This document shows positions 32,256-41,611 of a stretch of DNA of 46,467 bases, piece after piece. This DNA comes from Pseudomonadota bacterium (GTDB lineage: Bacteria; Pseudomonadota; Alphaproteobacteria; Rhizobiales; Xanthobacteraceae). The notes under the pieces are model-generated. The model saw only the letters and a program-made list of their open reading frames with translations, was not told where the DNA came from and did no database searches. The stretch lies in assembly GCA_023449855.1 (NCBI GenBank), contig JAEXHR010000100.1:1-46467 (forward strand), read 5' to 3'. The first letter of the stretch is position 1. Every line of letters begins with the position of its first letter. The position numbers were made by a program, and so were the translations under genes.

Positions 32256-34970
32256 ATGAATGCCCCCATCCTCAAGGCGGCTCTCAAGCCGCGCGGAAAA
32301 GACGAACGCAAGCTGTCGATGAAGGCGGTCCGTGAAGCCCAGAATGGGTTGGATGACACCTTCGAAAACGTCAAAGGCGACCGCAACGGCCTGATTGCCC
32401 GAGATGCGATCGAACGGCTGGCAAAAGACGGCCCCAATGAGGTTGCGCAAGAGCGACGCCTGCCAGCGGTTGTTCAGTTTTTTGGCGCTTTCAAGAATCC
32501 GTTCATTGCAGTGCTGCTGATCCTGGCTGGGATCAGCGCTGTAACGGACATCTGGCTTCGGCTTCAACATGGCGAGGATGCGGATCCGACAAAAGTCACC
32601 ATCATCATCGTGATGGTGCTTGCCAGCGCCTTGATGCGCTTCGTTCAGGAGTACCGATCGAGCGCTGCGGCCGAAGCTCTGAAGGCGATGGTCCGCACGA
32701 CGGCGACGGTTCTTCGTCGAGGATCGGCAACGTCAAATCCCGAAGCATTCGAAATCCCGATGCGAGAGATCGTCGCCGGCGACATCGTGCGTCTTTCAGC
32801 AGGGGATATGATCCCGGCAGACGTGAGGCTGATCGAATCCCGCGATCTGTTTGTGAGCCAGGCAGTGCTCACCGGTGAGGCCATCCCTGTTGAGAAGTAT
32901 GACACGCTCGGGTCTGTCGCCGAGAAGTCCGCGGCGAGCGTAGCGTCCAGCGAAATGAACGCGCTCGACATGCCCAACGTCTGCTTCATGGGCACCAACG
33001 TCGTGAGCGGCACGGCGACCGCGCTTGTCGTTGCCACGGGTGCTCGCACCTATTTCGGATCGTTAGCCAAGGCGATCGTCGGATCGCGCGCTCAAACGGC
33101 GTTCGATCGCGGCATCAACAGTGTGAGCTGGCTGCTCATCCGCTTCATGCTCGTCATGGTTCCTGTCGTCTTTGTCATCAACGGCCTGACCAAAGGCGAC
33201 TGGGTGGAAGCGCTGTTGTTCGGCCTTGCCGTCGCCGTCGGACTTACCCCCGAAATGCTGCCGATGATCGTTTCGTCGAATCTCGCCAAGGGCGCCGTTG
33301 CAATGGCCCGGCGCAAGGTCGTCGTGAAGCGGCTCAACGCCATTCAGAACTTCGGCGCGATGGATGTTCTCTGCACGGACAAGACCGGCACGCTTACCCA
33401 GGACAAGATCATTCTGGAGCACCACGTCGACGTTACCGGGCAACCAAACGCCGACGTTCTCCGGTTGGGCTGGTTGAACAGCTATCACCAGAGCGGCGTG
33501 AAGAACTTGATGGACCAGGCCGTCGTGCGATTTGCCGGCGCGGAGCCAGCCATCACGAACGCAGCCGCGAGCTACCGGAAAGTCGACGAGTTGCCCTTCG
33601 ACTTCGTGCGTCGCCGGCTCTCGGTGGTCGTCGAGGGCGAAGCGGGAGATCATCTGCTCATCTGCAAGGGCGCAGTGGAGGAGATGCTGTCAATCTCCAC
33701 GCGCGTCAGGAGTGGCGAAGGCGTAATCCGCCTCGGCGACGCGGAGCGCAAAAGCCTGGCCGCGCTGGCACGCGCCTACAACGAAGACGGGTTCCGTGTG
33801 CTGGTCGTCGCCACCCGTGAGTTCGCGGCGTCCGACACCAATACGCATTATGCCATCGAGGACGAAACCGATCTCACGATTCAGGGGTTCCTGACTTTCC
33901 TCGACCCGCCGAAGGAGACGGCTGGACCAGCGATCGCGGCGCTCGCCGAACACGGCGTCAGGGTCAAGGTTCTTACCGGCGACAATGCGGTTGTCAGCAG
34001 CAAGATCTGCCGTGAAGTGGGACTTGAACCGGGCCAGCCGGTGCTCGGTCGCGATATTGAAAAACTGGACGACGCCGCACTCCGGACCTTGGTCGAGGAG
34101 CGGACGATCTTCGCGAAGCTGACGCCGCTTCAGAAGTCACGCGTGCTACAGGCACTCCAGGCCAACGGGCACACCGTCGGCTTCCTCGGCGACGGCATCA
34201 ATGACGCTCCGGCGCTGCGCGATGCCGATGTTGGCATTTCCGTCGACAGCGGCGCTGATATCGCGAAGGAGTCGGCCGATATTATCCTGCTCGAGAAGAG
34301 CTTGATGGTTCTTGAGGAGGGTGTGCTGAAGGGGCGCGAAACCTTCGGCAACATCATGAAATACCTCAATATGACCGCCAGCTCCAACTTCGGAAATGTG
34401 TTTTCGGTGCTGGTGGCGAGCGCATTCATTCCGTTCCTGCCGATGCTGTCGATCCATTTGCTCGTGCAAAACCTGATGTACGACATTTCCCAATTGGCGC
34501 TGCCTTGGGATCACATGGACAAGGAATTCCTCAGCAGGCCGCGGAAGTGGGATGCCAAGAATATCGGTCGCTTCATGATCTGGATCGGACCGACGTCCTC
34601 GATCTTCGACATCACGACGTTCGCTCTGATGTGGTTCGTCTTTGCCGCCAATGCTCCAGAGCATCAGTCGCTCTTTCAGTCGGGCTGGTTCATCGAGGGC
34701 CTTCTTTCTCAGACACTCGTGGTCCACATGCTGCGTACCCAGAAGATTCCATTCGTCAACAGTACAGCGGCTTTGCCAGTGCTGCTGATGTCGAGCGTCA
34801 TCTGTGTGCTGGGGATTTATTTGCCTTTCTCTCCGCTGGGCGCGGCCATCGGATTGCAGCCACTGCCTATCGCTTACTTCCCGTGGCTGGCTGGCACGCT
34901 GCTCTGCTACTGCCTCGTCGCTCAACTGATGAAGACCGTCTACATCCGCCGGTTCGGACAATGGCTCTGA
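32256..34970 (+). CDS. mgtA: Magnesium-transporting P-type ATPase MgtA
   Basis: 904-residue P3B ATPase importing Mg2+ across the inner membrane, typical length. Actuator motif LTGEAIPVEK, phosphorylation motif CTDKTGTLTQDK with Asp375, nucleotide-binding FDFVRRRLSVV and KGAVEEML, hinge LTGDN and GDGINDAPALRDADVGISVD are all present, with about ten membrane helices; MgtA-typical FKNPFIAVLLILAGISAVTD near the start and NMTASSNFGNVFSV after the hinge. ATG 32256 has AGGAG upstream; reading from 32085 would translate the leader hairpin. The leader ORF and hairpin upstream suggest Mg2+-responsive control. Confidence 0.94.
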   Translation: MNAPILKAALKPRGKDERKLSMKAVREAQNGLDDTFENVKGDRNGLIARDAIERLAKDGPNEVAQERRLPAVVQFFGAFKNPFIAVLLILAGISAVTDIWLRLQHGEDADPTKVTIIIVMVLASALMRFVQEYRSSAAAEALKAMVRTTATVLRRGSATSNPEAFEIPMREIVAGDIVRLSAGDMIPADVRLIESRDLFVSQAVLTGEAIPVEKYDTLGSVAEKSAASVASSEMNALDMPNVCFMGTNVVSGTATALVVATGARTYFGSLAKAIVGSRAQTAFDRGINSVSWLLIRFMLVMVPVVFVINGLTKGDWVEALLFGLAVAVGLTPEMLPMIVSSNLAKGAVAMARRKVVVKRLNAIQNFGAMDVLCTDKTGTLTQDKIILEHHVDVTGQPNADVLRLGWLNSYHQSGVKNLMDQAVVRFAGAEPAITNAAASYRKVDELPFDFVRRRLSVVVEGEAGDHLLICKGAVEEMLSISTRVRSGEGVIRLGDAERKSLAALARAYNEDGFRVLVVATREFAASDTNTHYAIEDETDLTIQGFLTFLDPPKETAGPAIAALAEHGVRVKVLTGDNAVVSSKICREVGLEPGQPVLGRDIEKLDDAALRTLVEERTIFAKLTPLQKSRVLQALQANGHTVGFLGDGINDAPALRDADVGISVDSGADIAKESADIILLEKSLMVLEEGVLKGRETFGNIMKYLNMTASSNFGNVFSVLVASAFIPFLPMLSIHLLVQNLMYDISQLALPWDHMDKEFLSRPRKWDAKNIGRFMIWIGPTSSIFDITTFALMWFVFAANAPEHQSLFQSGWFIEGLLSQTLVVHMLRTQKIPFVNSTAALPVLLMSSVICVLGIYLPFSPLGAAIGLQPLPIAYFPWLAGTLLCYCLVAQLMKTVYIRRFGQWL

Positions 34971-35406
34971 CGGCGACGCATGAGAGATCATGATCATGTC
35001 CACATCGTTGATCCTCAGATTTGCGCCGCCGCAGGCTGGAGACCGCCCGAGACGAGGGCCGCCACCGAAGCAGCCGAGGCGACAGGCGCCGCGTCCGCCC
35101 CACAATCGGGAGCCCCGCGATGTCCTGTCCTCGCTTCGGAACCGGTTGAACAGACGTTTGTGCTGGGCTTTGGCGGTTTCGGCGACGCTCCTGACGCGTG
35201 TGGCCGTCCACCTTGCTCGTCGCCGCCTACTGGACGGTTCCAAGCTCAGATTCCTACTACGCGGCGGCGCGCGGTTGAACAGAGCGGCGATATCGCGAAT
35301 GCGGCATTGCCGCTGGTGAGCCACACAAGCGCAAAACGATTGCTTGCATGGAAACAAAGCACGAGGCCCGGGCCCGAACCGGGTTTCGATCAGCAAGGAG
35401 CTTCAA
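34971..35406. other. Gap between mgtA and the porin leader
   Basis: Two overlapping plus-strand frames (34980-35423 and 34990-35319) begin just after the mgtA stop, but neither has clear protein character and neither resembles a family. They may be shadows, or one may be a fast-evolving small protein. The stretch is probably an mRNA leader for the downstream porin-mgtC genes. Confidence 0.35.
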
Positions 35407-35472
35407 ATGGACGACCCGTCTAGTCGCGGCGCGACCAATAACTCGCGCCATTTGAATTCACGACAAAACTAG
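35407..35472 (+). CDS. Candidate 21-residue leader peptide before the porin gene
   Basis: ATG at 35407 stands 6 bases behind a perfect AAGGAG, and the frame ends in TAG at 35470-35472. The peptide begins MDDPSSR. An N-terminal run of acidic residues followed by Pro is what destabilises translating ribosomes in low Mg2+ in the enterobacterial leader MgtL (which begins MEPDP). The porin gene starts 60 bases downstream. Because the operon also encodes MgtC and follows mgtA, a magnesium-sensing leader is plausible; this is inference. Confidence 0.45.
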   Translation: MDDPSSRGATNNSRHLNSRQN

Positions 35473-35532
35473 CAGGGCGGCTCGGAGTTATTGGCGACGG
35501 GCGCTCTCGTAACCCGACGCCAGGAGTGCCCC

Positions 35533-37668
35533 ATGAACTATTTTGCCGCCCCAGGATTCTTCAATACCGCGAGCGCTGCCGGATTGAGGGTTTTCAGGAA
35601 TCGCCGAGTCCTTTTTTGCCGATTTATGGCGATCGCCTTCTATTTGCTGGCACTCGGCATCGTGGCAATTCTTCAGATCGCCAAGGCGCATGCGCAAGAG
35701 CTTCAAACGACTGCCGACCGCCCAGATGCTCAACCCATTCCGGCGACGCCCACGAAGTTGCCGGAAGCTTCACGTGAGAGCAGCGCGAAAACGAACAAGG
35801 TCGATTGGTCGGGCATCTATTTTGGTGGTCACACCGGTTTCGGGACCGGCGATCTTGGTCCAGGGACGAACGCGATCTTGAATCAGTCAGTTGGCCTGCC
35901 GCCGACGGTGACGGGGATGATCGGCGGCCTTCAGGGGGGCTACAACTTTCAGCCAGGTGATGGCTGGGTACTTGGCACAGAAGCCGACATCACATTCGTG
36001 AGTCCGCCCGACGAGACGCGTCGGACTGCTGCTCCCTTCAATACGACCCTGGACGCGATGGGGACAGTGCGCGCCAGGATCGGCTATGCGTTCGGCCCAT
36101 TCCTCCCCTATGCAACGGGCGGGTTTGCTTGGGCACGAACGAAGGTCGACATCAATGGAGATGACGGCGCCGTTTTGTCGAAGCTGAGGCGCTGGCACGC
36201 TGGGTGGACGGCGGGCGTAGGTATCGAAATGGCCTTGGGAGGACCGTGGACCGCACGCGCTGAGTACGACTACCTCGATTTGGCTTCTTCGATCTATCGA
36301 CTCGATGGAACTGGACTGCGCGACGTTTCGGTCCACCCTCAAGTCCAAAGGATCACATTTGGTCTGAACTACCGACTGGGTGATGGGGTCTCGGCACTCG
36401 CGAAACCATCGGCGACTGGCGAAGCATCGCCGGACTGGAATGTTCATGGCCAGACAACATTCATTGCCCAGGGCTATCCTGCAATTCGATCTCCTTACGC
36501 GTCCGCCAACAGTCTCCCCGGCGGCGGGCAACTGCGCGAGACATGGACCGCGGATGCTTTTCTCGGCGTGCGGCTTTGGGAGGGTGGTGAGTTCTACTTC
36601 AATCCCGAACTGGCCCAGGGCTTCGGACTGAACGGAACGCTCGGACTCGCAGGTTTTCCAAATGGAGAAGCGCAAAAAGGCGGGACAGAATTTCCAAAAT
36701 TCCGCGCTCAGCGCTACTATGTTCGGCAGACATTTGGTCTCGGCGGCGAGCAGGAGGATGTCGCGGACGGCCCTCTGCAACTGGCGGGACGACGCGATAT
36801 CAATCGCATCACCGTCACGGTTGGCCGTTTCGCAGTTGGAGACTTCTTCGACGCCAATGCCTATGCCAAGGATCCGCGCGCCGATTTCATGAATTGGGCG
36901 ATCTGGTCATCGGGGGCCTATGATTTTCCCGCCGACCTGCCGGGCTTCACGCGCGGCGCGGTGATCGAGCTTAATCAGAAGAATTGGGCCGTGCGAGCGG
37001 GCGCCTTCCAGGTGCCGGAGCAGCCAAACAGCGACGTCCTGGTCTTCAAGGGCGGCGGTGGCGGCGTCGTCGAGTTCGAGGAACGGCACAGCCTGTTCGG
37101 GCAGCCCGGTAAGGTTCGCATTGGCACTTTCGTCAACCGCGGCCGCACCGGCGCGTATCGCGATGCCATCGACATCGCCCAGGCAAGTCCGCAAACGGAT
37201 ATCAACGATGCGATGACGGCCCTGCGCCGCAATCAGAATAAATATGGCTTTTACGGGAACATCGAACAGGCTTTGACGGCTGACCTCGGGCTTTTCGCCC
37301 GTGCAAGCTGGAACGACGGTCGAACCGAAATTCTATCCTTCACGGATATCGACCGCAGCATTTCCGGCGGTTTCGCCCTGAAGGGCACCGCATGGGGACG
37401 GCCCTCGGACACCATTGGGCTCGGGGCTGCGGTCAACGGCCTGTCACGCGCACATCGTGATTTCCTCGCTGCGGGAGGCACGGGATTGCTGATCGGTGAT
37501 GGGCGGCTGCGTTACGGTCACGAGTCGATCATCGAGGCATACTACGCCCTGCGGTTCAACGATTGGAGCGCCGTCACCTTCGACTATCAGTTTGTTGCAA
37601 ACCCCGCCTACAACGCCGACCGCGGACCAGCTTCGATTCTGTCGCTTCGCGCACACGCCGAGTTCTGA
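35533..37668 (+). CDS. Composite outer-membrane protein: Omp25-like barrel plus OprB-type porin
   Basis: 711 residues. The N-terminal export segment is long, with a hydrophobic core (MAIAFYLLALGIVAILQIAK, about 33-52) ending AHAQE. Residues about 95-300 match small porin-family barrels of rhizobia (VDWSGIYFGGHTGFGTGDLG, YNFQPGDGWVLGTEADI, RARIGYAFGPFLPYATGGFA, LNYRLGDG). Residues about 315-711 match carbohydrate porins of the OprB type (WNVHGQTTFIAQGYPA, ETWTADAFLGVRLWEGGEFY, NRITVTVGRFAVGDFFD, NKYGFYGNIEQAL, ending in Phe). CAGGAG lies 6 bases before the ATG. Two barrels in one chain is unusual. With mgtC downstream it may bring Mg2+ or other solutes across the outer membrane (inference). 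Confidence 0.82.
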   Translation: MNYFAAPGFFNTASAAGLRVFRNRRVLFCRFMAIAFYLLALGIVAILQIAKAHAQELQTTADRPDAQPIPATPTKLPEASRESSAKTNKVDWSGIYFGGHTGFGTGDLGPGTNAILNQSVGLPPTVTGMIGGLQGGYNFQPGDGWVLGTEADITFVSPPDETRRTAAPFNTTLDAMGTVRARIGYAFGPFLPYATGGFAWARTKVDINGDDGAVLSKLRRWHAGWTAGVGIEMALGGPWTARAEYDYLDLASSIYRLDGTGLRDVSVHPQVQRITFGLNYRLGDGVSALAKPSATGEASPDWNVHGQTTFIAQGYPAIRSPYASANSLPGGGQLRETWTADAFLGVRLWEGGEFYFNPELAQGFGLNGTLGLAGFPNGEAQKGGTEFPKFRAQRYYVRQTFGLGGEQEDVADGPLQLAGRRDINRITVTVGRFAVGDFFDANAYAKDPRADFMNWAIWSSGAYDFPADLPGFTRGAVIELNQKNWAVRAGAFQVPEQPNSDVLVFKGGGGGVVEFEERHSLFGQPGKVRIGTFVNRGRTGAYRDAIDIAQASPQTDINDAMTALRRNQNKYGFYGNIEQALTADLGLFARASWNDGRTEILSFTDIDRSISGGFALKGTAWGRPSDTIGLGAAVNGLSRAHRDFLAAGGTGLLIGDGRLRYGHESIIEAYYALRFNDWSAVTFDYQFVANPAYNADRGPASILSLRAHAEF

Positions 37669-37750
37669 CAGCCGATGGAGCAGAAATTCCAACAATTGCA
37701 GGGACTTCCGTCGGTGGAGTGTAGCCGACGCTGCAAGATGGGACATTCAT

Positions 37751-38449
37751 ATGGATTGGCAAAGTCTTGGCCATACTGCGCTCACGCTCGGAGGCGCATT
37801 CCTTCTCGGCGGTTTGATCGGCTTCGAGCGGCAATGGCGCCAACGCCTGGCTGGGCTACGAACCAACACCCTCGTTGCACTCGGCGCCGCCATCTTCGTC
37901 CTCTTTGCAGGGCTATTCCCCGGAGAGTCGAGTCCGACGCGTGTTGCGGCCCAGATCGTTTCCGGCATCGGCTTCATGGGCGCAGGCATCATTTTCAAGG
38001 AGGGATTGAACGTGCGCGGGCTCAACACGGCGGCGACGCTGTGGTGTTCGGCCGCGATCGGCGCGCTATGCGGAGCTGGATTTTTCTTTCACGCGTTGAT
38101 TGCGACGATGTTCGTCATCGCAGTCAATGGAGTTCTGCGTCCGCTCGTGCGCCTCATTGAGCGCCAGTCATTCGCTGGAGGCCAGTTGGAGAGCGCCTAT
38201 GCTATCAGCATTATCTGTCATGGAGAGGCCGAGGCGCATGTTCGAGCGCTTCTTCTTCGTGATCTTGCCGGCGTTCTACACATTCGCGACCTCGAAAGCA
38301 CCAATATCGAGGACACAAATCGAGTCCAGGTGAGCGCGACCGTGCGGGCCGACACTCGGCAGGATCGCGTTCTGGAACAGATTATCGGTCGTCTCAGCCT
38401 GGAGCCGCTGGTAACGTCCGCTCGATGGCGGTTAGAGCTAGGCGAATGA
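37751..38449 (+). CDS. mgtC: MgtC/SapB-family membrane protein
   Basis: 232 residues. The N-terminal MgtC domain has four to five membrane helices with the family motifs LLGGLIGFERQWRQRLAGLRTN-like start (GGLIGFERQW then LRTNTLVALGAA), SGIGFMGAGIIFKEG and VRGLNTAATLW, followed by a soluble C-terminal ACT-like domain (about 145-232). MgtC is induced at low Mg2+ and acts on F-type ATP synthase in enterobacteria. ATG 37751 is 82 bases after the porin stop, so cotranscription is likely. Proximity to mgtA makes a magnesium module. Confidence 0.9.
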   Translation: MDWQSLGHTALTLGGAFLLGGLIGFERQWRQRLAGLRTNTLVALGAAIFVLFAGLFPGESSPTRVAAQIVSGIGFMGAGIIFKEGLNVRGLNTAATLWCSAAIGALCGAGFFFHALIATMFVIAVNGVLRPLVRLIERQSFAGGQLESAYAISIICHGEAEAHVRALLLRDLAGVLHIRDLESTNIEDTNRVQVSATVRADTRQDRVLEQIIGRLSLEPLVTSARWRLELGE

Positions 38450-38536
38450 TCGAGAATTAATAGATATCTAGCCACTGAGCGGAGTAGATTCGGGAAGAAT
38501 ACTGAAAGCGCGTAGGTTGATCGAGAGAGGCGAACA

Positions 38537-39601
38537 ATGCTCAAGGTGGTCAATGACAGCCGTCCAAGATCGGCACTGACACTGATCGCGATGGGTGTTG
38601 CGATGGCAGGCATTTTCATCGCCGATACGGTTACGGATTATGCCATCGCTGCAGCCGTATTTTACACGGCAGTCATTCTCGTTGCTACACGCATCTTGTC
38701 TGGCGCGGCTGTGGTAGTTCTCGCTTGCATTTGCGTCGCGCTGACCTTGATCAGCTTCTTTCTGACCCCCTCCGGCGCATACGAAGTAGGCATCGTCAAT
38801 ACCGGGATTAGCATCGTTGCGATCGGGGTCACAACCTATCTCAGTTTGAGGATGGTCGCCGCAAAGGCAGAGGCGCTGGAGGCCCGCGACCGCCTCTTGC
38901 GTATTGCGCGGGTGACGACGCTGGGCCAACTGTCGGCGTCGATAGCGCATGAAGTAAACCAACCATTGGCTGCCGTTGTCGCCAGCGGTGGTGCGTGCGC
39001 CCGATGGCTGAGCCAGGAGCCGCCAAATCTCGAGAAGGCCCGTCGCGCGCTTGACCGCATCGTTAGTGACGCGAACCGGGCGAGTCAGGTCATAGCGCGG
39101 ATCCGTGCCCTTTCGAAGGGCGAGGCTCCGCACAGACAGCCATTCGACCTAAGGGAAGCCGTTCGTGAAATCGTAACCTTGTCACGCAGCGAGATCGAGC
39201 GTAGCGGCATCGCCCTGCAGCTAGACATGTATGACGACCTACCTCGCGTTTTCGCTGACCGAGTGCAGATCCAGCAGGTCATAAGCAACCTTGTTCTTAA
39301 TGCTACGGAGGCGATGGCGGCCGGCGCGTTGCCTGAGCGTCGCTTACGAATCACCGCCTCGCAGGCGGCGCCAGATACCGTTGTTCTTACGGTGGCCGAT
39401 TCCGGTGCCGGCCTGACGCCAAGCGCGCGCGAACATCTTTTTGATGCCTTTTGGACGACAAAAGAAGGAGGCATGGGGCTCGGCCTGACCATCAGTCAGG
39501 CGATCGTCGAAGCAAATGGGGGCCAAATTTGTGCTGCTCCCAATCCGGTGGGCGGAGCCGCATTCGAGGTACGCCTACCGCGCTACACGGAGGTAGCCTG
39601 A
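38537..39601 (+). CDS. FixL/TodS-like sensor histidine kinase with membrane sensor domain
   Basis: 354 residues. Four hydrophobic segments form an integral sensor region (about 13-105, DUF4118-like), then a short linker and the kinase core: SIAHEVNQPLAAVVASGG with phosphoacceptor His138, NLVLNATEAM (N box), DSGAGLT (G1) and GMGLGLTIS (G2). HEVNQPLAA is the H-box of kinases that pair with FixJ/LuxR-type regulators. GAGAGG precedes the ATG. The stop overlaps the regulator start by one base. No PAS or haem domain. Target genes are unknown. Confidence 0.9.
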   Translation: MLKVVNDSRPRSALTLIAMGVAMAGIFIADTVTDYAIAAAVFYTAVILVATRILSGAAVVVLACICVALTLISFFLTPSGAYEVGIVNTGISIVAIGVTTYLSLRMVAAKAEALEARDRLLRIARVTTLGQLSASIAHEVNQPLAAVVASGGACARWLSQEPPNLEKARRALDRIVSDANRASQVIARIRALSKGEAPHRQPFDLREAVREIVTLSRSEIERSGIALQLDMYDDLPRVFADRVQIQQVISNLVLNATEAMAAGALPERRLRITASQAAPDTVVLTVADSGAGLTPSAREHLFDAFWTTKEGGMGLGLTISQAIVEANGGQICAAPNPVGGAAFEVRLPRYTEVA

Positions 39602-40233
39602 TGAAGAACGAACCGATCATAGAACCGCGGCCGCAACCCATCGTCTATGTCATAGATGACGATCGGTCTGTTCGAGCTGCGCTTGAAGATTTGCTCGCGT
39701 CGGTCGGGCTTCAAGTTCGCTCGCACAGCTCGGTCGCCGAATTCCTCGAAAGCACTATCTTGGATGTACCCGGCTGTCTGCTGCTTGACGTTAGAATGCC
39801 TGGACAAAGCGGCATCGATTTTCACCGACAAATGCCGGAATACGGCATTCATCTCCCGACAATTTTCATCACGGGACACGGGGACATCGCGATGGGCGTG
39901 AGCGCCATGAAGAATGGCGCCTTCGAATTCCTGACGAAGCCTTTTCGCGACCAAGATTTGCTGGATGCCATCCAACAGGCGATCGAGAAAGATCGACAAA
40001 GGCGAGAGAATGAAGCGCGCTCGCTGGACTTGAACGCCCGTTGGGAGACGCTAACGCCCGGCGAGCGAGACGTTTTCAAGCTCGTTGTAAAGGGTCTTCT
40101 TAATAAGCAGATTGCTGCCGAATTGAATGTTAGTGAGATTACGGTGAAGGTTCGCCGGAGCCATCTTATGCAAAAGTTGCAAGCCAAGACGGTTATTGAC
40201 CTTGTTAGGATTTCAGACAATTTAAGCGTCTGA
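39601..40233 (+). CDS. FixJ-family response regulator
   Basis: 210 residues. Receiver domain (about 13-130) with IDDD acidic pocket, phosphoacceptor Asp63 in LLDVRMPGQSG, Thr/Ser in FITGHGDIAM and Lys in FLTKPFRDQDLL. C-terminal LuxR helix-turn-helix (about 145-205): LTPGERDVFKLVVKGLLNKQ, IAAELNVSEITVKVRRSHLM. Starts at the kinase stop (TGATG), so the two are one operon. The TKPF and GHGD motifs are typical of FixJ/NodW/StyR regulators. Confidence 0.92.
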   Translation: MKNEPIIEPRPQPIVYVIDDDRSVRAALEDLLASVGLQVRSHSSVAEFLESTILDVPGCLLLDVRMPGQSGIDFHRQMPEYGIHLPTIFITGHGDIAMGVSAMKNGAFEFLTKPFRDQDLLDAIQQAIEKDRQRRENEARSLDLNARWETLTPGERDVFKLVVKGLLNKQIAAELNVSEITVKVRRSHLMQKLQAKTVIDLVRISDNLSV

Positions 40234-40651
40234 ATCTCGATACCGGCTGAATGACATCTGCCAAATTCGTCGGCACCAAATCAGTGGGATATATCGGCGC
40301 CCGACCTATTCAGGGGCCGGTATATTTGATCGATACCTTCGTATATCGAGACTATATAAAATCATCCGTCCGCGCGCGCATGCGACCGTCTATTTGAGGC
40401 ATGAATCAGGAGGTGCTGCCTTAGTTGCGGTTTGGACGCGGTGGTCGTGGTAGCTTGTGCATATAGATCGATGCATGCGATCAGGTTGCGAAGGTTGTCG
40501 ATCGGTATCGCGCGTACGTTCTTGAACGGTCGACGCCCACTCAAGGAACATACAAAAGCGCTTCTGGCCGAATACATACAGAAGCAAATGCGACCTTGGG
40601 CTGTTACAACGTCAGACCTCATTTCAAATAGGCCGTGGTCGCGAGCGGCCC
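40234..40651. other. Gene-free stretch, probable lysR promoter
   Basis: About 420 bases, AT-richer between 40270 and 40370, with imperfect dyads around GGATATATCGGCGCC and GGCCGGTATATTTG (about 40288-40330). Open frames on both strands do not look like proteins. It probably carries the promoter of the LysR gene and the end of the two-component transcript. Confidence 0.4.
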
Positions 40652-41611
40652 ATGCTTGAACTCCGCCAGATTCGGTACTTCCTTGCTGCGGCCGAGCACG
40701 GTAGCTTTCGAAAGGCGGCGTCGGCCTTGGAGATACAGGAATCAGCGATCAGCCGTCGCATCCGCGATCTTGAAGACGAACTTGGTGCCTCGTTGTTTCA
40801 GAGGCACAACGGCGGCGTCTGCCTGACGTTGGCGGGGCAGCATTTCGTGCGTCGCGCACGTAAGGGTCTTCAGCAGATCGAGCACGGCGCTAGGGATGTG
40901 GCCGCCATAGGCCGCTCTGAGCGGGGGCATATCAAGGTTGGTATCTTTTCGTCGCTCGCGTCCGGATTCCTGTGCGAGTTACTGGGGGCCTATGGCAAGG
41001 AACATGCGAGTGTACGGGTCGAATTTTTTGACGGTGATCCTGCGGATCATGTTGCCTCGATCCGGCGACTTCAGCTCGATGTAGCTTTCATTACGGGAAC
41101 CGCACAGTGGTCGGACTGCCAAACAGAACAGCTTTGGTCCGAGCGAGTATTCGCAGTGCTGCCCAGCGACCACCCTCTTTCCGAGAAACCGGTGCTTAGC
41201 TGGAGTGATCTTGCTGGCGAGAGATTTATTGTAAGTGACGGCGCCCCTGGATCGGAGATCCACGACTATTTGGTCCAGCGCCTCGCCGATCTTGGGCGAC
41301 ACCCGGAAATCCACACCCAATACGTGGGGAGAGACAATCTCCTATCGCTCGTTGCGATCGGGCGTGGCCTGACCGTCATGAGTGAGGCCGGAACGGCAGC
41401 CCAGTTTCCTGGAACTGTTTATCGGCAGCTTGTGGATGAGGTTCTACCATTTTGTGCGGTCTGGTCACCACGGAATGACAACCCCGCATGGCGCCGCCTC
41501 CTGAGTCTCGCACGTTCGATGTCACGGTCAGCAGCTGCGACAATCATCCAGGCGACCGCGGCGATCCTTTTGACCTCCTCGCCGCTACAAATCCCCGATC
41601 CGTGGCTATGA
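40652..41611 (+). CDS. LysR-family regulator next to the conjugation genes
   Basis: 319 residues: N-terminal helix-turn-helix (FRKAASALEIQESAISRRIR, about 20-39) and an effector-binding domain (about 90-295). It is convergent with the DUF2274 gene of the trb operon and overlaps it by 68 bases; its last 20 or so residues (AILLTSSPLQIPDPWL) are antisense to that gene, suggesting a read-through tail. LysR genes are often found at this edge of Trb modules. Effector unknown. Confidence 0.85.
   Translation: MLELRQIRYFLAAAEHGSFRKAASALEIQESAISRRIRDLEDELGASLFQRHNGGVCLTLAGQHFVRRARKGLQQIEHGARDVAAIGRSERGHIKVGIFSSLASGFLCELLGAYGKEHASVRVEFFDGDPADHVASIRRLQLDVAFITGTAQWSDCQTEQLWSERVFAVLPSDHPLSEKPVLSWSDLAGERFIVSDGAPGSEIHDYLVQRLADLGRHPEIHTQYVGRDNLLSLVAIGRGLTVMSEAGTAAQFPGTVYRQLVDEVLPFCAVWSPRNDNPAWRRLLSLARSMSRSAAATIIQATAAILLTSSPLQIPDPWL

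Noticed and set aside
34980..35423. 147-residue protein beginning MRDHDHVHIVDP after mgtA
   Set aside because: The His-rich start is eye-catching but the rest is low-complexity Ala/Pro/Arg sequence with no family likeness, and a second overlapping frame is equally open; not supported as a gene.
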